64,000 bases of DNA, taken from the NCBI RefSeq assembly GCF_018449545.1, contig NZ_JAAVUR010000010.1, positions 124,001 to 188,000 of the forward strand, written 5' to 3'. The stretch comes from Granulicella sp. dw_53 (GTDB taxonomy: Bacteria; Acidobacteriota; Terriglobia; Terriglobales; Acidobacteriaceae). Position numbers and translations under genes: made by a program. Numbering within the stretch: position 1 is the first letter of the stretch; every line of letters begins with the position of its first letter. Shown piece after piece: positions 9,036 to 17,498 of the stretch. The notes beneath the pieces were generated by a model, which saw only the letters and a list, made by a program, of their open reading frames with translations, had not been told where the DNA came from and searched no databases.

Positions 9036-10031
9036 TCACTTGTGGTCTTGCTGCTGCTGGGCCATCTGCTGCTGCCGCGTCGGCGGCGGCGGCTGCTCCG
9101 GCAGTTGCGTCGCCTTCTCCACCAGGATCGACCAGTCTTCTGGCACCGGCAGCTCCTGATCCAGCGTAGGCGTCCCCGCACTCGGAGTCACCCTCACCGC
9201 AACAGTAAGCTCACTGGCCGCCCGTCCACGAAAGATCCCATGCGTCGGCGGAACATCCGCATAGTCGCGCCCAATCGCCGTGCGAATATGCCGGTCCCCC
9301 GCCACCAACCAGTTCGTCGGATCGAACCCCACCCACCCCAACTGCGGCAGTAACGCCTCGATCCACGCATGCGTCGCCGAGTGCACACTGCGATCCTGAT
9401 CGCTCTCCCCATGGAACAGATAGCCACTCACATACCTGCAAGGAATCCGCAGCTTCGACCGCACCAGCGCAATCATGATGTGCGCAAAGTCCTGGCAGAC
9501 ACCCTTCTTCGTACCCAGCGCCAGATCGATCGGCGAGTCCACCTTCGTCGACCTCGGAACATAGTCGAAGTACTCATACACCTGCTGATTCAGGTGATGC
9601 AGCACCATCAGCGGATCGTCGCATCGCCGCACGTCAAACTGCGCGGCCAGCGCATCCAGCGCCGGAGTCGGTATAGCGAACTCGCTGGGCAGCAGCATCT
9701 CCCAGTAGTCACCCTGCTCGACCAGCGCATCCAGATCCTGCCACGCATCCGGAGCCAGAAACGCCGGCACCTGCGACGAAGGCTGCACCTCAACCAACGA
9801 CTCCGCCACAATCACCAACTGCCCATGCTGCCCCGGAATATCGAAGTGGTGCACATGATTCGCCAGATGATCCCGGTAGCTGAACACACGGCATCGCGGG
9901 CTCACCGACAGATGGAACGTCAAGCAGCGCTGGTTCTGGTCGCTGCGCGGATGCATCCGCGTCTCCATCATGCTCTCGCTCACGGAGTTGCTGTACAGGA
10001 ACTTCGTCAAGTGGCGAATCGAGTAGTACAT
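9036..10031 (-). CDS. Transglutaminase-like cysteine protease family protein
   Basis: A 331-residue protein with an N-terminal beta-rich bacterial transglutaminase-associated domain ('YSIRHLTKFLYS'). A transglutaminase-like core follows, with a Cys-His-Asp triad at Cys179 (G-V-C-Q-D-F), His221 (T-H-A-W-I-E) and Asp237 (G-F-D-P-T-N). The C terminus is a Gln/Pro-rich tail. It is the last gene of a three-gene minus-strand operon with an alpha-E protein and a circularly permuted ATP-grasp. Comparative-genomics work has linked this set to formation and cleavage of peptide-like bonds. I chose ATG 10031, preceded by AAGGGGTG; the frame extends to 10103 but the added residues are not family-like. The product of the system is unknown. 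Confidence 0.88.
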   Translation of the reverse strand: MYYSIRHLTKFLYSNSVSESMMETRMHPRSDQNQRCLTFHLSVSPRCRVFSYRDHLANHVHHFDIPGQHGQLVIVAESLVEVQPSSQVPAFLAPDAWQDLDALVEQGDYWEMLLPSEFAIPTPALDALAAQFDVRRCDDPLMVLHHLNQQVYEYFDYVPRSTKVDSPIDLALGTKKGVCQDFAHIMIALVRSKLRIPCRYVSGYLFHGESDQDRSVHSATHAWIEALLPQLGWVGFDPTNWLVAGDRHIRTAIGRDYADVPPTHGIFRGRAASELTVAVRVTPSAGTPTLDQELPVPEDWSILVEKATQLPEQPPPPTRQQQMAQQQQDHK

Positions 10032-10114
10032 TCCAGCACCCCTTCTACGTCCGACCTGAAAACTCTCGCTTGGATCTCTGATACCGTAACCCCTCTGCTT
10101 CAAATGCCCCTACA

Positions 10115-11101
10115 CTACCCAGCCAGCGCCGCCTGGATCGAATAGTCCACATACAACTCATAGATCGTCTCGTGGATCGCTCTGCACTGCACCTTGATGC
10201 CTCGCAGATACGCCACCACATCCTGGTTCAGCACCTCATCCACGCTGCTGTAGTTCAGCGAAGCCTGCAGTCGCCCCGCCAACCGCCGCAGCGCCTCGGC
10301 TCGACTCTTGCCGCTATCCCCTTGAATCTCCTCCAGCGCACACTGCAGGCTATCGATCGAGAACCGCAGCGAGTGCGGAAACTTCTCATCCAGCAACAGA
10401 AACTCCAGAATCCGGTCCGGCGTCAAATCGGCCGTGTACACCTTGCAATAAGCCTCAAACGCCGTCGCCGACCGCAGCAACCCCATCCAGTCCAGATACT
10501 CGTTCCCCTCCAGCACCCGGTCCGGATACCCCCACAGATCCTCGTGGTAAGCCTCCAGCAGCATCGCCGTCGCCGCCGCCCGTTCGATATACCGGCCCAC
10601 CTGGATAAACTGCCACCCTTCACCGTGGCTCATCGTGGAGTCCGTCACCCCTTGGAACTGGTGCACCGCCTCCATCACCCGCTGCAGAAACTCCGTAGGC
10701 TGCTCCGTCCCCGCAATCAACCGCTGTTCCTGCTGATCGCTCTGCATCTCCGGCCGCGTCACATGCAGATACAGGCTGTTCAACTGGTGCCACTGCTCCG
10801 TCGAGATCTGCTCCCGCACATGCCGCGAGTTCTCCCGCGCAGAAATAATGCACGAAATAATCGACGCCTTATTCGTCGTATCGAAGGTCAGGGCCCGCGT
10901 CAGCGCATACGGATCGCCCTCCCACGCCACGCCCTTCGGATTCCCCAACGCCTGCAGCACCCGCAACCAACGCCGGTCCGCGCTCGCCGCGCTCTCATCC
11001 AGCATCAGGTTCAGATTCACATCCAGCAGGCGCGTCGCATGCTCCGCCCGCTCCAGATACCGGCTCATCCAATACAAACTATCCGCAACGCGGGAAAGCA
11101 T
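10115..11101 (-). CDS. Alpha-E domain-containing protein
   Basis: A 328-residue all-helical protein starting 'MLSRVADSLYWMSRYLERAEHA', the hallmark opening of alpha-E (DUF403) proteins. Most of its length is amphipathic helix with conserved acidic positions. Family members occur almost always with circularly permuted ATP-grasp and transglutaminase genes, as here: 12 bases separate it from the ATP-grasp gene upstream and 83 from the transglutaminase downstream. It has no signal peptide, so it is probably cytoplasmic. The catalytic or scaffold role in the set is not established. Confidence 0.9.
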   Translation of the reverse strand: MLSRVADSLYWMSRYLERAEHATRLLDVNLNLMLDESAASADRRWLRVLQALGNPKGVAWEGDPYALTRALTFDTTNKASIISCIISARENSRHVREQISTEQWHQLNSLYLHVTRPEMQSDQQEQRLIAGTEQPTEFLQRVMEAVHQFQGVTDSTMSHGEGWQFIQVGRYIERAAATAMLLEAYHEDLWGYPDRVLEGNEYLDWMGLLRSATAFEAYCKVYTADLTPDRILEFLLLDEKFPHSLRFSIDSLQCALEEIQGDSGKSRAEALRRLAGRLQASLNYSSVDEVLNQDVVAYLRGIKVQCRAIHETIYELYVDYSIQAALAG

Positions 11102-11113
11102 CGTTGCCCCCTA

Positions 11114-12607
11114 TCACTGGCTCAACACCCATGTATCTTTACTTCCGCCACCCTGCGACGAATTCACCACCAGCGACCCCTGCTTCAACGCCACGCGCGT
11201 CAGTCCACCCGGCACAATCGTCACCTTATCCCCATAGAGCACATAGGGCCGCAGATCCACATGCCGAGGCTCCAGCTCATCTCCAATCAGACAAGGCGCA
11301 CGCGAGAACGAGATCGTAGGCTGCGCGATATAGCCTCGCGGATCGGCCTCGATCTTTCTCGCAAACTCCTCCCGCTCCGCCGCCGTCGACTGCGGCCCAA
11401 TCAGCATCCCATAGCCGCCGCTCTCGCCCACCGCCTTCACCACCAGCTTGTCGAGATTCTGCAGCACATGCTGCCGCTCCTTGGGCCTCGTCAACAGGAA
11501 CGTATCGACGTTCTTCAGCACCGCCTCTTCGCTCAGGTAGTACTTGATAATCTCCGGCACGTACGCATACAAAGCCTTGTCGTCCGCCACACCTGTTCCA
11601 AACGCATTCGCCAGCGTGACATTCCCCGCCCGGTACGCGTTGAACAAACCAGCCACACCCAGAATCGAATCCCCGCGAAACGCCAGCGGATCGATAAAGT
11701 CGTCATCCACACGCCGGTAGATCACATCCACCCGCCGCAGCCCATTCGTCGTCCGCATGTACACGACGTTGTCATGCGTCACCAGGTCGCGGCCCTCGAC
11801 CAGTTCAATCCCCATCTGCCGCGCCAGATACGCATGCTCGAAGTAAGCCGAATTGAACACACCCGGCGACAACAGCACGATATTCGGCTCCGGACGTCCC
11901 TCCGGCGCCAGCGACCGCAGCGTCCCCAGCAGCAACTGCGTGTACTGTTCGATCGGCCTCACGTTGTACTGGTGGAACAACTGCGGAAACGTCCGCTTCA
12001 TAATCCGCCGGTTCGTCAGCATATAGCTCACGCCGCTCGGCACCCGCAGATTATCCTCCAACACCACAAACTCGCCGTTCTGCAACCGGATCAGATCGGT
12101 CCCGCACACAGCGATATACACGTTCCGAGGCACCTGCAAACCCTGCATCTGCCTGCGAAACTGCTTGCAGCTATAGACCACCTCGCGCGGCACGATCCCG
12201 TCATCCAGAATCCGTCCCTCGTTATAAATATCTTTCAAAAAGAGGTTCAACGCGGTAATCCGCTGCGTCAGCCCCCGCTCCACCGTCGCCCACTCCTCGC
12301 TCGTGATGATGCGCGGCAGCAGGTCATACGGAAAGATCTTCTCCGTGCCCTCCTCCCGGCCATACACCGTAAACGTGATGCCCTGGCTCAGAAAGCTAAG
12401 ATCCGCCGCCTGCTTCCGCCGCTGCAACTCGTTGGCCGGCAAGGAAGAAAAGTGCTCCAGCAACAACTCATAGTGCGGATGCAGAACCCCAGGCCCGGAA
12501 AACATCTCGTCATAGGCATGATCCAGCAGGTAGTGCTTCATCACCTGACTCTCGAACTGTTTTGCCTGGGCTGTTTGCATGGAGGAACTTTGAGTATAGC
12601 GAGACAT
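11114..12607 (-). CDS. Circularly permuted type 2 ATP-grasp protein
   Basis: A 497-residue protein of the circularly permuted ATP-grasp group, with '[23 protein letters not shown]' in the first third and '[19 protein letters not shown]' then '[18 protein letters not shown]' towards the C terminus. The Gly-rich GESGGYGM segment is typical of the nucleotide-binding loop. ATP-grasp enzymes join a carboxylate to an amine through an acyl-phosphate, so this one is predicted to make an amide or peptide bond. It heads the operon with alpha-E and transglutaminase genes. Start is ATG 12607; a second ATG at 12580 is possible. Substrates are unknown. Confidence 0.92.
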   Translation of the reverse strand: MSRYTQSSSMQTAQAKQFESQVMKHYLLDHAYDEMFSGPGVLHPHYELLLEHFSSLPANELQRRKQAADLSFLSQGITFTVYGREEGTEKIFPYDLLPRIITSEEWATVERGLTQRITALNLFLKDIYNEGRILDDGIVPREVVYSCKQFRRQMQGLQVPRNVYIAVCGTDLIRLQNGEFVVLEDNLRVPSGVSYMLTNRRIMKRTFPQLFHQYNVRPIEQYTQLLLGTLRSLAPEGRPEPNIVLLSPGVFNSAYFEHAYLARQMGIELVEGRDLVTHDNVVYMRTTNGLRRVDVIYRRVDDDFIDPLAFRGDSILGVAGLFNAYRAGNVTLANAFGTGVADDKALYAYVPEIIKYYLSEEAVLKNVDTFLLTRPKERQHVLQNLDKLVVKAVGESGGYGMLIGPQSTAAEREEFARKIEADPRGYIAQPTISFSRAPCLIGDELEPRHVDLRPYVLYGDKVTIVPGGLTRVALKQGSLVVNSSQGGGSKDTWVLSQ

Positions 12608-12697
12608 CTCCCACCAACCAAACTAACTTCTCAACCCACAAAAAGAAAACCACCCCATAAAACCAATTTCACCCAACCCAAAACCCACCACAAAAGC

Positions 12698-12741
12698 GGG
12701 TGCCCCATCCTTTTTGCAGTCTCATCGCAAATAGGGTGGGG
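12698..12741. repeat. GGGTGCCCC hairpin repeat, copy 1
   Basis: Begins GGGTGCCCCATCC and ends AGGGTGGGG, so the ends pair imperfectly with TGCAGTCTCATCGCA in the loop region. It is partly identical to the copy at 12882-12924. I recall similar elements scattered between genes in Acidobacteriaceae; copy number elsewhere cannot be seen here. Confidence 0.65.
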
Positions 12742-12881
12742 TATCGTGCGAAGCGCGACCGCCTTCCTTCCCTAACCCAAACCGCCCCAGGAACCAAAAC
12801 CCTCACCCACCCAAACGCCGCCGTCTGCTCTCTTCCCCCAACAACGTCGTTGTCTACTCTCTTCCCCAACCCAAACAGCAC

Positions 12882-12924
12882 GGGTGCCCCGTCCTTCGCG
12901 CCTTTGTCTCTAGCGAAGGGTGGG
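12882..12924. repeat. GGGTGCCCC hairpin repeat, copy 2
   Basis: Begins GGGTGCCCCGTCC and ends GGGTGGG. An inner stem CCTTCGC / GCGAAGG makes this copy a better hairpin than copy 1, and base differences partly keep pairing, as expected for a structure-selected repeat. Confidence 0.65.
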
Positions 12925-12984
12925 AAGTAGACCATCACTTACCCCTCACACCCAACAACTTACAAACCAAACCCACAAAATACC

Positions 12985-13088
12985 CAGCAAAAACCCCTGT
13001 CAAGCCCCAAAACCACCTAAACCCATAAAAATCAGAAAGATCCAACTGGCACTTTAGTTACGATCGAATCACTAAAATAGAACTAGAA
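12985..13088. repeat. Dispersed intergenic element, copy 1
   Basis: About 104 bases that align end to end with 54420-54523. Shared blocks are CAGCAAAAAC, TGTCAA, CCCCAAAA, then GGCACTTTAGTT and TAAAATAGAACTAGA. The middle differs more. Both copies have the same orientation and lie downstream of a minus-strand gene whose stop is followed by a G- or C-homopolymer tract. Confidence 0.7.
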
Positions 13089-13213
13089 GCATTAAATCCG
13101 CCCAGAGCGGACGAGCATAAAGTTCTTTACTAACCAGGAAGAGGCCACAAAAAGTCCAAGCCTAAAAAGATTGAAATGAAGAATTTGGCCCCAAAAGGGG
13201 GGGGAGGGGGGTG

Positions 13214-13846
13214 CTAAACCCGCCTGCCATCCTTACTGAAGTAGCTCAACTGCCGCCGGTAGCACCGCTGCTTCTCCAGATCGAAGGCGATACAACTATC
13301 GAAAGGCTTGGAGTAAACATGCAGGCTCACACACCCTGTACTCCCGGCATTCTCAATCTGGTGAATGGTCTGTAGCTTATCCACCGTCACCATCCCGGAG
13401 CCCTCCGCACACACCACCGTTCCCACCTTATCGATCTGCAGCTCCGTCGCCCCGCCCAGGCAATCGATATTGACGACATTCTGATTCTCCGGAGCATTAC
13501 AGCTCGTGTGGTGAAACTCATGCGTCCGCACCTCACCCTGCGCCACCGTCATCCAGCCAAGCTGACCGTTATGCGTATGAATCGCGGTCCTCTGCCCCGG
13601 CGACCAGCAGATCGTCATCACCTCGAACAGCTCATCGCGATAGATCAGGTTCCGCGTATACAGGCTGTCCCGCCACCAAACATAGTCCTTCAACGCCTCA
13701 GCCCGCAGCGGAGTCGCCGCCATATACTCGGCGATGCGGTCCTTGGTAATGTAATCTCGCTCCAGTTCTTTGAGCCCCTGAACGAAGTCTCCCACCGAGG
13801 TGTGCAACGGATGCGTATCGAGTACAGTCATCGAATCGTCAGACAT
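13214..13846 (-). CDS. Cysteine dioxygenase family protein
   Basis: A 210-residue cupin predicted to oxidise cysteine (or a related thiol) to a sulfinate using a mononuclear Fe(II) centre. Candidate ligands are His90 and His92 in 'IHTHNGQLGWMTVAQGEV' and His162 in 'IHQIEN'. Tyr178 in 'LHVYSKP' matches the conserved active-site tyrosine region. Length is normal for bacterial members. Start ATG 13846; the GAGGAG site lies 11 bases upstream, and an out-of-frame ATG sits between them. Its product feeds sulfite or taurine metabolism. A rhodanese that could handle the sulfur lies at the left edge but is not adjacent. Confidence 0.92.
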   Translation of the reverse strand: MSDDSMTVLDTHPLHTSVGDFVQGLKELERDYITKDRIAEYMAATPLRAEALKDYVWWRDSLYTRNLIYRDELFEVMTICWSPGQRTAIHTHNGQLGWMTVAQGEVRTHEFHHTSCNAPENQNVVNIDCLGGATELQIDKVGTVVCAEGSGMVTVDKLQTIHQIENAGSTGCVSLHVYSKPFDSCIAFDLEKQRCYRRQLSYFSKDGRRV

Positions 13847-14041
13847 GCCATCGTCTCCTCTGTAAGTTTTGCCCGTTTTTGCTCAGTATTGAGGCGGCAC
13901 CCAACCCAGCCGCATGCTTAATCTTCTCACGCCGGCATCTATATCCTTCAAATTGCCGTCTTTCTATACAGCGCCCTCCAACGACAAATTAACATCGCCA
14001 CCCGAACAGCAGGAAAGACAGAAAAGGTAAGCAGCTCTCTC

Positions 14042-15391
14042 ATGAAAGTCTTCTCCAGCAACGTTCGCAGCGCGACCGGAATCCTTCTCCTCCTGCTGCT
14101 CCTCTTTCCGTCTCCCGCTGGAGCCTACTCCGTCCTCTCCCACGAAGAGGTCGTCGATATGGCTTGGCTGCCGCACATCGTCCCTCTCCTCCGCGCCCGC
14201 TTCCCCACCCTCACGGACGATGAAGTTCGCACCGCTCACGCCTACGCCTACGGCGGCTCGGTCATCCAGGACATCGGCTACTACCCCTTCGGCAGCCATG
14301 AATTCTCCGATATCCTCCACTACGTCCGCACCGGCGACTTCGTCTCCAACCTCATCCGCGAGTCCAACGACGCCAACGAGTACGCCTTCGCCCTCGGAGC
14401 CCTCGCCCACTACTGCGGAGACGTCGTAGGCCATCCCGCCGTCAATCAGGTCACCGCCGACGAGTATCCCAAGCTCCGCCGCCGCTTCGGCCGCTCCGTC
14501 ACCTACGACCAGGACAAAGTCGCCCACCTCCGCACCGAGTTCGGCTTCGACGTCGTCCAGGTCGCCCACGGTCGCTACTCCCAGGAGAACTACCGCGACT
14601 TCATCGGCTTCCAAGTCTCCAAGGATCTCCTCGAACGCGCCTTCCAGGAGACCTACGGTATCCGCGTCGACTCCATCATGAAACACGAAGACCTCGCCAT
14701 CTCCAGCTACCGCCGCGCCGTCAGCAGCCTCATCCCCAAGATCACGACCGTAGCCCTGGTGAGCTATAAAGACCAGATCGAGAAGGAAAACCCCGGATTC
14801 GACCACAAGAAGTTCGTCTACCGCCTCAAGCGCACCGAGTTCGAGAAGCAATATGGGAAACAGTATGCCCACCCCGGCATCGGCTCCCGCGTCCTGGCCT
14901 TCTTCATCCGAATCCTGCCCAAGATCGGCCCCCTCAAGGTCTTCAGTCTCAAGATCCCCAACGCCGACGAGCAGGACGTCTACCTCAAGAGCATCAACAG
15001 CACCGTAGACCGCCTCAACCTCTACCTCGCCAGCGTGGAAGCCCCCACTCCGACCCAGACCCCCACAAGCCAGCTCCAGAAGGCCCCCGACCTGCCCGAA
15101 ATCGACCTCGATACCGGTAAACCCTCGCAGTTCGGCGAATACCACCTCGCCGACCTGAGCTACGCCAGCCTCCTCGATACCCTGATGCATGACTCAAAAG
15201 TCCCCATGACCCCGGACGTCTACCAAAGTTTCATCGACTTTTATTCTGTGCGGCAAGAGCCCGCCTGGTACGTCAAGAAGCCTAAGGACTGGAAGCGCCT
15301 TCAGGCCAATCTAGCCCTCTTCGACGCCCTTCCCAGGCCCGCTCGCGTCCCTGCCAGCGTCGCCGAACTCGCTCCCACGCCGCTGTACTAA
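14042..15391 (+). CDS. Zinc-dependent phospholipase C-like exported protein
   Basis: A 449-residue protein with a signal peptide (Leu-rich run at residues 13-27, cleavage after P-A-G-A). A zinc-dependent phospholipase C/S1-P1-like helical domain follows. The mature N terminus 'YSVLSHEEVVD' and later histidine/aspartate patches 'GSHEFSDILHY' and 'GALAHYCGDVVGHP' are the expected metal-binding positions. The last 120 residues (after about 330) are Pro/Thr-rich and not recognised. It is monocistronic, upstream of typA. It may act on phospholipids in the periplasm, but this family includes members without known substrates. Confidence 0.82.
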   Translation: MKVFSSNVRSATGILLLLLLLFPSPAGAYSVLSHEEVVDMAWLPHIVPLLRARFPTLTDDEVRTAHAYAYGGSVIQDIGYYPFGSHEFSDILHYVRTGDFVSNLIRESNDANEYAFALGALAHYCGDVVGHPAVNQVTADEYPKLRRRFGRSVTYDQDKVAHLRTEFGFDVVQVAHGRYSQENYRDFIGFQVSKDLLERAFQETYGIRVDSIMKHEDLAISSYRRAVSSLIPKITTVALVSYKDQIEKENPGFDHKKFVYRLKRTEFEKQYGKQYAHPGIGSRVLAFFIRILPKIGPLKVFSLKIPNADEQDVYLKSINSTVDRLNLYLASVEAPTPTQTPTSQLQKAPDLPEIDLDTGKPSQFGEYHLADLSYASLLDTLMHDSKVPMTPDVYQSFIDFYSVRQEPAWYVKKPKDWKRLQANLALFDALPRPARVPASVAELAPTPLY

Positions 15392-15510
15392 AGCGTTCTG
15401 ACTACGCGTAATCTACGCGCGTGAGCTAAACTAAAGGTGACGCGCTTTTCATCCCCTCGCGCCACCTTGAGCGCCCAGCCCAAACATACAGAACAGGACG
15501 TACACCCGAA

Positions 15511-17343
15511 GTGAGTAACCCCACGCAAGCCATCCGCAACATCGCGATCATCGCCCACGTCGACCACGGCAAAACCACCCTCGTAGACGCCATGCTTCGC
15601 CAGTCCGGCACCTTCCGATCCAACGAAGCTGTTGCCGAGCGCGTCATGGACTCCAACGACCTCGAAAAAGAGCGTGGTATCACTATTCTCGCGAAGAACA
15701 CCGCGATCCAGTACCACGACTCCAAGATCAACATCGTCGACACCCCGGGCCACGCCGACTTCGGCGGAGAAGTAGAACGCGCCCTGAAGATGGTCGACGG
15801 TGTAGTCCTCCTCGTCGACGCCTCCGAAGGCCCCCTGCCCCAGACCCGCTACGTCCTCTCCAAGGCCCTCGAGGCCAAGCTGACGCCCATCGTCGTCGTC
15901 AACAAGATCGACCGTCCCGACGCCCGTCCCCAGGAAGTCCTGAACGAGGTCTACGACCTCTTCATCGACCTGGACGCAGACGAGTCCGTGCTCGACTTCC
16001 CCGTCATCTACACCAACGGCAAGGCCGGAACCGCCACCATGGATCTCGCGATCCCCGGCACCGACCTCCAGCCCCTCTTCGAGCTCATCTTCAAGACCAT
16101 CCCCGCCGCCCCCGGCACCGCTGATGGCGACCTTCAGGTGCTCGTCACTAATCTCGACTACTCCGACTACCTCGGACGCCTCGCCATCGCCCGTGTCTTC
16201 AACGGAACGCTTAAGATCGGTCAGGAAGTGAACCTCTCCCGCGTCGACGGCTCCCTGCAAGCCGTCAAGGTCACCAAGCTCTTCACCTTCAACGGCCTCA
16301 AGCGCGAAGACACCGTAGAGACCGCGGTCGGTGACATCGTCGCCATCGCCGGCATCCCCGGCATCACCATCGGCGAGAGCTTCTGCGCCCTCGAGAACCC
16401 CAAGCCCCTTCCTCTGATCAAGATCGACGAGCCCACCATTGCCATCAATTTTTCGGTGAACAACTCGCCCTTCGCCGGCAAGGAAGGCAAGCTCGTCACC
16501 TCGCGCAACATCAAGGAACGCCTCGACAGAGAGCTGCTCACCAACGTCTCGATCCGCGTCGAAGACACCGGCTCCCCCGAGACCTTCAAAGTCCTCGGCC
16601 GTGGCGAACTTCAGCTCTCCGTGCTCATGGAAATGATGCGCCGCGAAGGCTTCGAGCTCATGGTCTCCCGTCCCACCATCGTCACCAAGCGCATCGATGG
16701 TGAGCTCATGGAGCCCTCCGAGCTCCTCACCATCGACATCCCCGACAACTTTGTCGGAACTGTCATCGAGCGCCTCGGGCCCAGAAAGGGCGAGATGATC
16801 AAGATGGCCAACCACGGCTCAGGCCGCGTCCGTATGGAGTTCAAGGTCCCCTCCCGCGGCCTCATCGGTCTGCGCAACGAGATGCTCACCGAAACCCGCG
16901 GAACCATCGTCATGAACTCCATCGCCGGCGAGTACATCCCCTACCAGGGCGAGATCCCGCAGCGTCCCTCCGGAGCTCTCATCTCCGACCGCCAGGGCGT
17001 CACCACGACCTATGCCCTCGACGGCATCCAGGATCGCGGCATCCTCTTCATCGGCGACGGCTCTGAGGTCTACGAAGGCATGATCATCGGCGAGCACTCC
17101 CGCGACAACGATCTCGACGTCAACTGCGTCCGCGAGAAGAAGCTCACCAACATGCGCGCCTCCGGCTCCGACGACGCCCTCCGCCTCGTCCCCTACAAAC
17201 AACTCACCCTCGAGCAGTCCATCGAGTTCATCGCCGACGACGAACTCGTAGAGGTCACCCCGAAGTCGCTCCGCATGCGCAAGAAGATCCTCCAGGCCAA
17301 CCGCCGCCCCAAGGGCACCCGCGGTGGTTCCACCCTCGAGTAA
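15511..17343 (+). CDS. typA: Ribosome-associated translational GTPase TypA/BipA
   Basis: A 610-residue translational GTPase of full length. G1 '[10 protein letters not shown]' is at about residue 16, followed by switch I 'EKERGITI', G3 'DTPGH' and G4 'NKID'. Domain II, the EF-G-like domains III and V, and the C-terminal BipA-specific domain come next. It binds the ribosome and supports 50S assembly and growth under stress or at low temperature. The start codon is GTG (V-S-N read as M-S-N); AGGA lies about 12 bases upstream. It is followed closely by a strong hairpin terminator. Confidence 0.97.
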   Translation: MSNPTQAIRNIAIIAHVDHGKTTLVDAMLRQSGTFRSNEAVAERVMDSNDLEKERGITILAKNTAIQYHDSKINIVDTPGHADFGGEVERALKMVDGVVLLVDASEGPLPQTRYVLSKALEAKLTPIVVVNKIDRPDARPQEVLNEVYDLFIDLDADESVLDFPVIYTNGKAGTATMDLAIPGTDLQPLFELIFKTIPAAPGTADGDLQVLVTNLDYSDYLGRLAIARVFNGTLKIGQEVNLSRVDGSLQAVKVTKLFTFNGLKREDTVETAVGDIVAIAGIPGITIGESFCALENPKPLPLIKIDEPTIAINFSVNNSPFAGKEGKLVTSRNIKERLDRELLTNVSIRVEDTGSPETFKVLGRGELQLSVLMEMMRREGFELMVSRPTIVTKRIDGELMEPSELLTIDIPDNFVGTVIERLGPRKGEMIKMANHGSGRVRMEFKVPSRGLIGLRNEMLTETRGTIVMNSIAGEYIPYQGEIPQRPSGALISDRQGVTTTYALDGIQDRGILFIGDGSEVYEGMIIGEHSRDNDLDVNCVREKKLTNMRASGSDDALRLVPYKQLTLEQSIEFIADDELVEVTPKSLRMRKKILQANRRPKGTRGGSTLE

Positions 17344-17362
17344 TCTCCTTCCACGCAACAAA

Positions 17363-17400
17363 AAAACGGCTGGCCGATCTCAAAGATCGCCAGCCGTTTT
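17363..17400 (+). terminator. Terminator after typA
   Basis: AAAACGGCTGG(C)CGATCT pairs with AGATCGCCAGCCGTTTT around CAA with one bulged base. T residues follow on the plus strand, and the A-run on the left gives T residues on the minus strand, so it can also stop the phospholipase operon that ends at 17499. Confidence 0.85.
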
Positions 17401-17498
17401 CATTTCCCTGTATAGAGCACTCAGGTCTATAAATGAAACTCTATTCTGGCTCAGAGTAGGGTCACTCCAGTACAGATCCAGCGACAAGGTAGGGCGCC

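Larger units (their letters stand above)
12608..13213. other. 606-base repeat-rich spacer without a gene
   Basis: Separates the ATP-grasp operon from cysteine dioxygenase, both on the minus strand. It holds two copies of a GGGTGCCCC hairpin repeat, a doubled GTCTRCTCTCTTCCCC motif near 12830-12865, one copy of an element also found at 54.4 kb, and a G-rich tract (13197-13212) just past the cysteine dioxygenase stop. Short open frames across it show no protein-like composition. Confidence 0.7.

Noticed and set aside
10172..12775. Very long plus-strand open frame opposite the ATP-grasp/alpha-E genes
   Set aside because: Composition is Arg/His/Gln/Leu-rich, no domain, and it mirrors two well-identified genes; an effect of strong third-position GC bias.
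12669..12938. Short frames across the GGGTGCCCC repeats
   Set aside because: They simply translate the repeats; no ribosome site and no protein-like pattern.
13964..15190. Minus-strand open frame of about 400 codons opposite the phospholipase C-like gene
   Set aside because: Gly/Val/Glu/Asp-rich shadow sequence without fold features; the plus-strand gene has a signal peptide and motifs.
15388..16815. Minus-strand open frame of about 475 codons opposite typA
   Set aside because: Same shadow composition; typA is certain.
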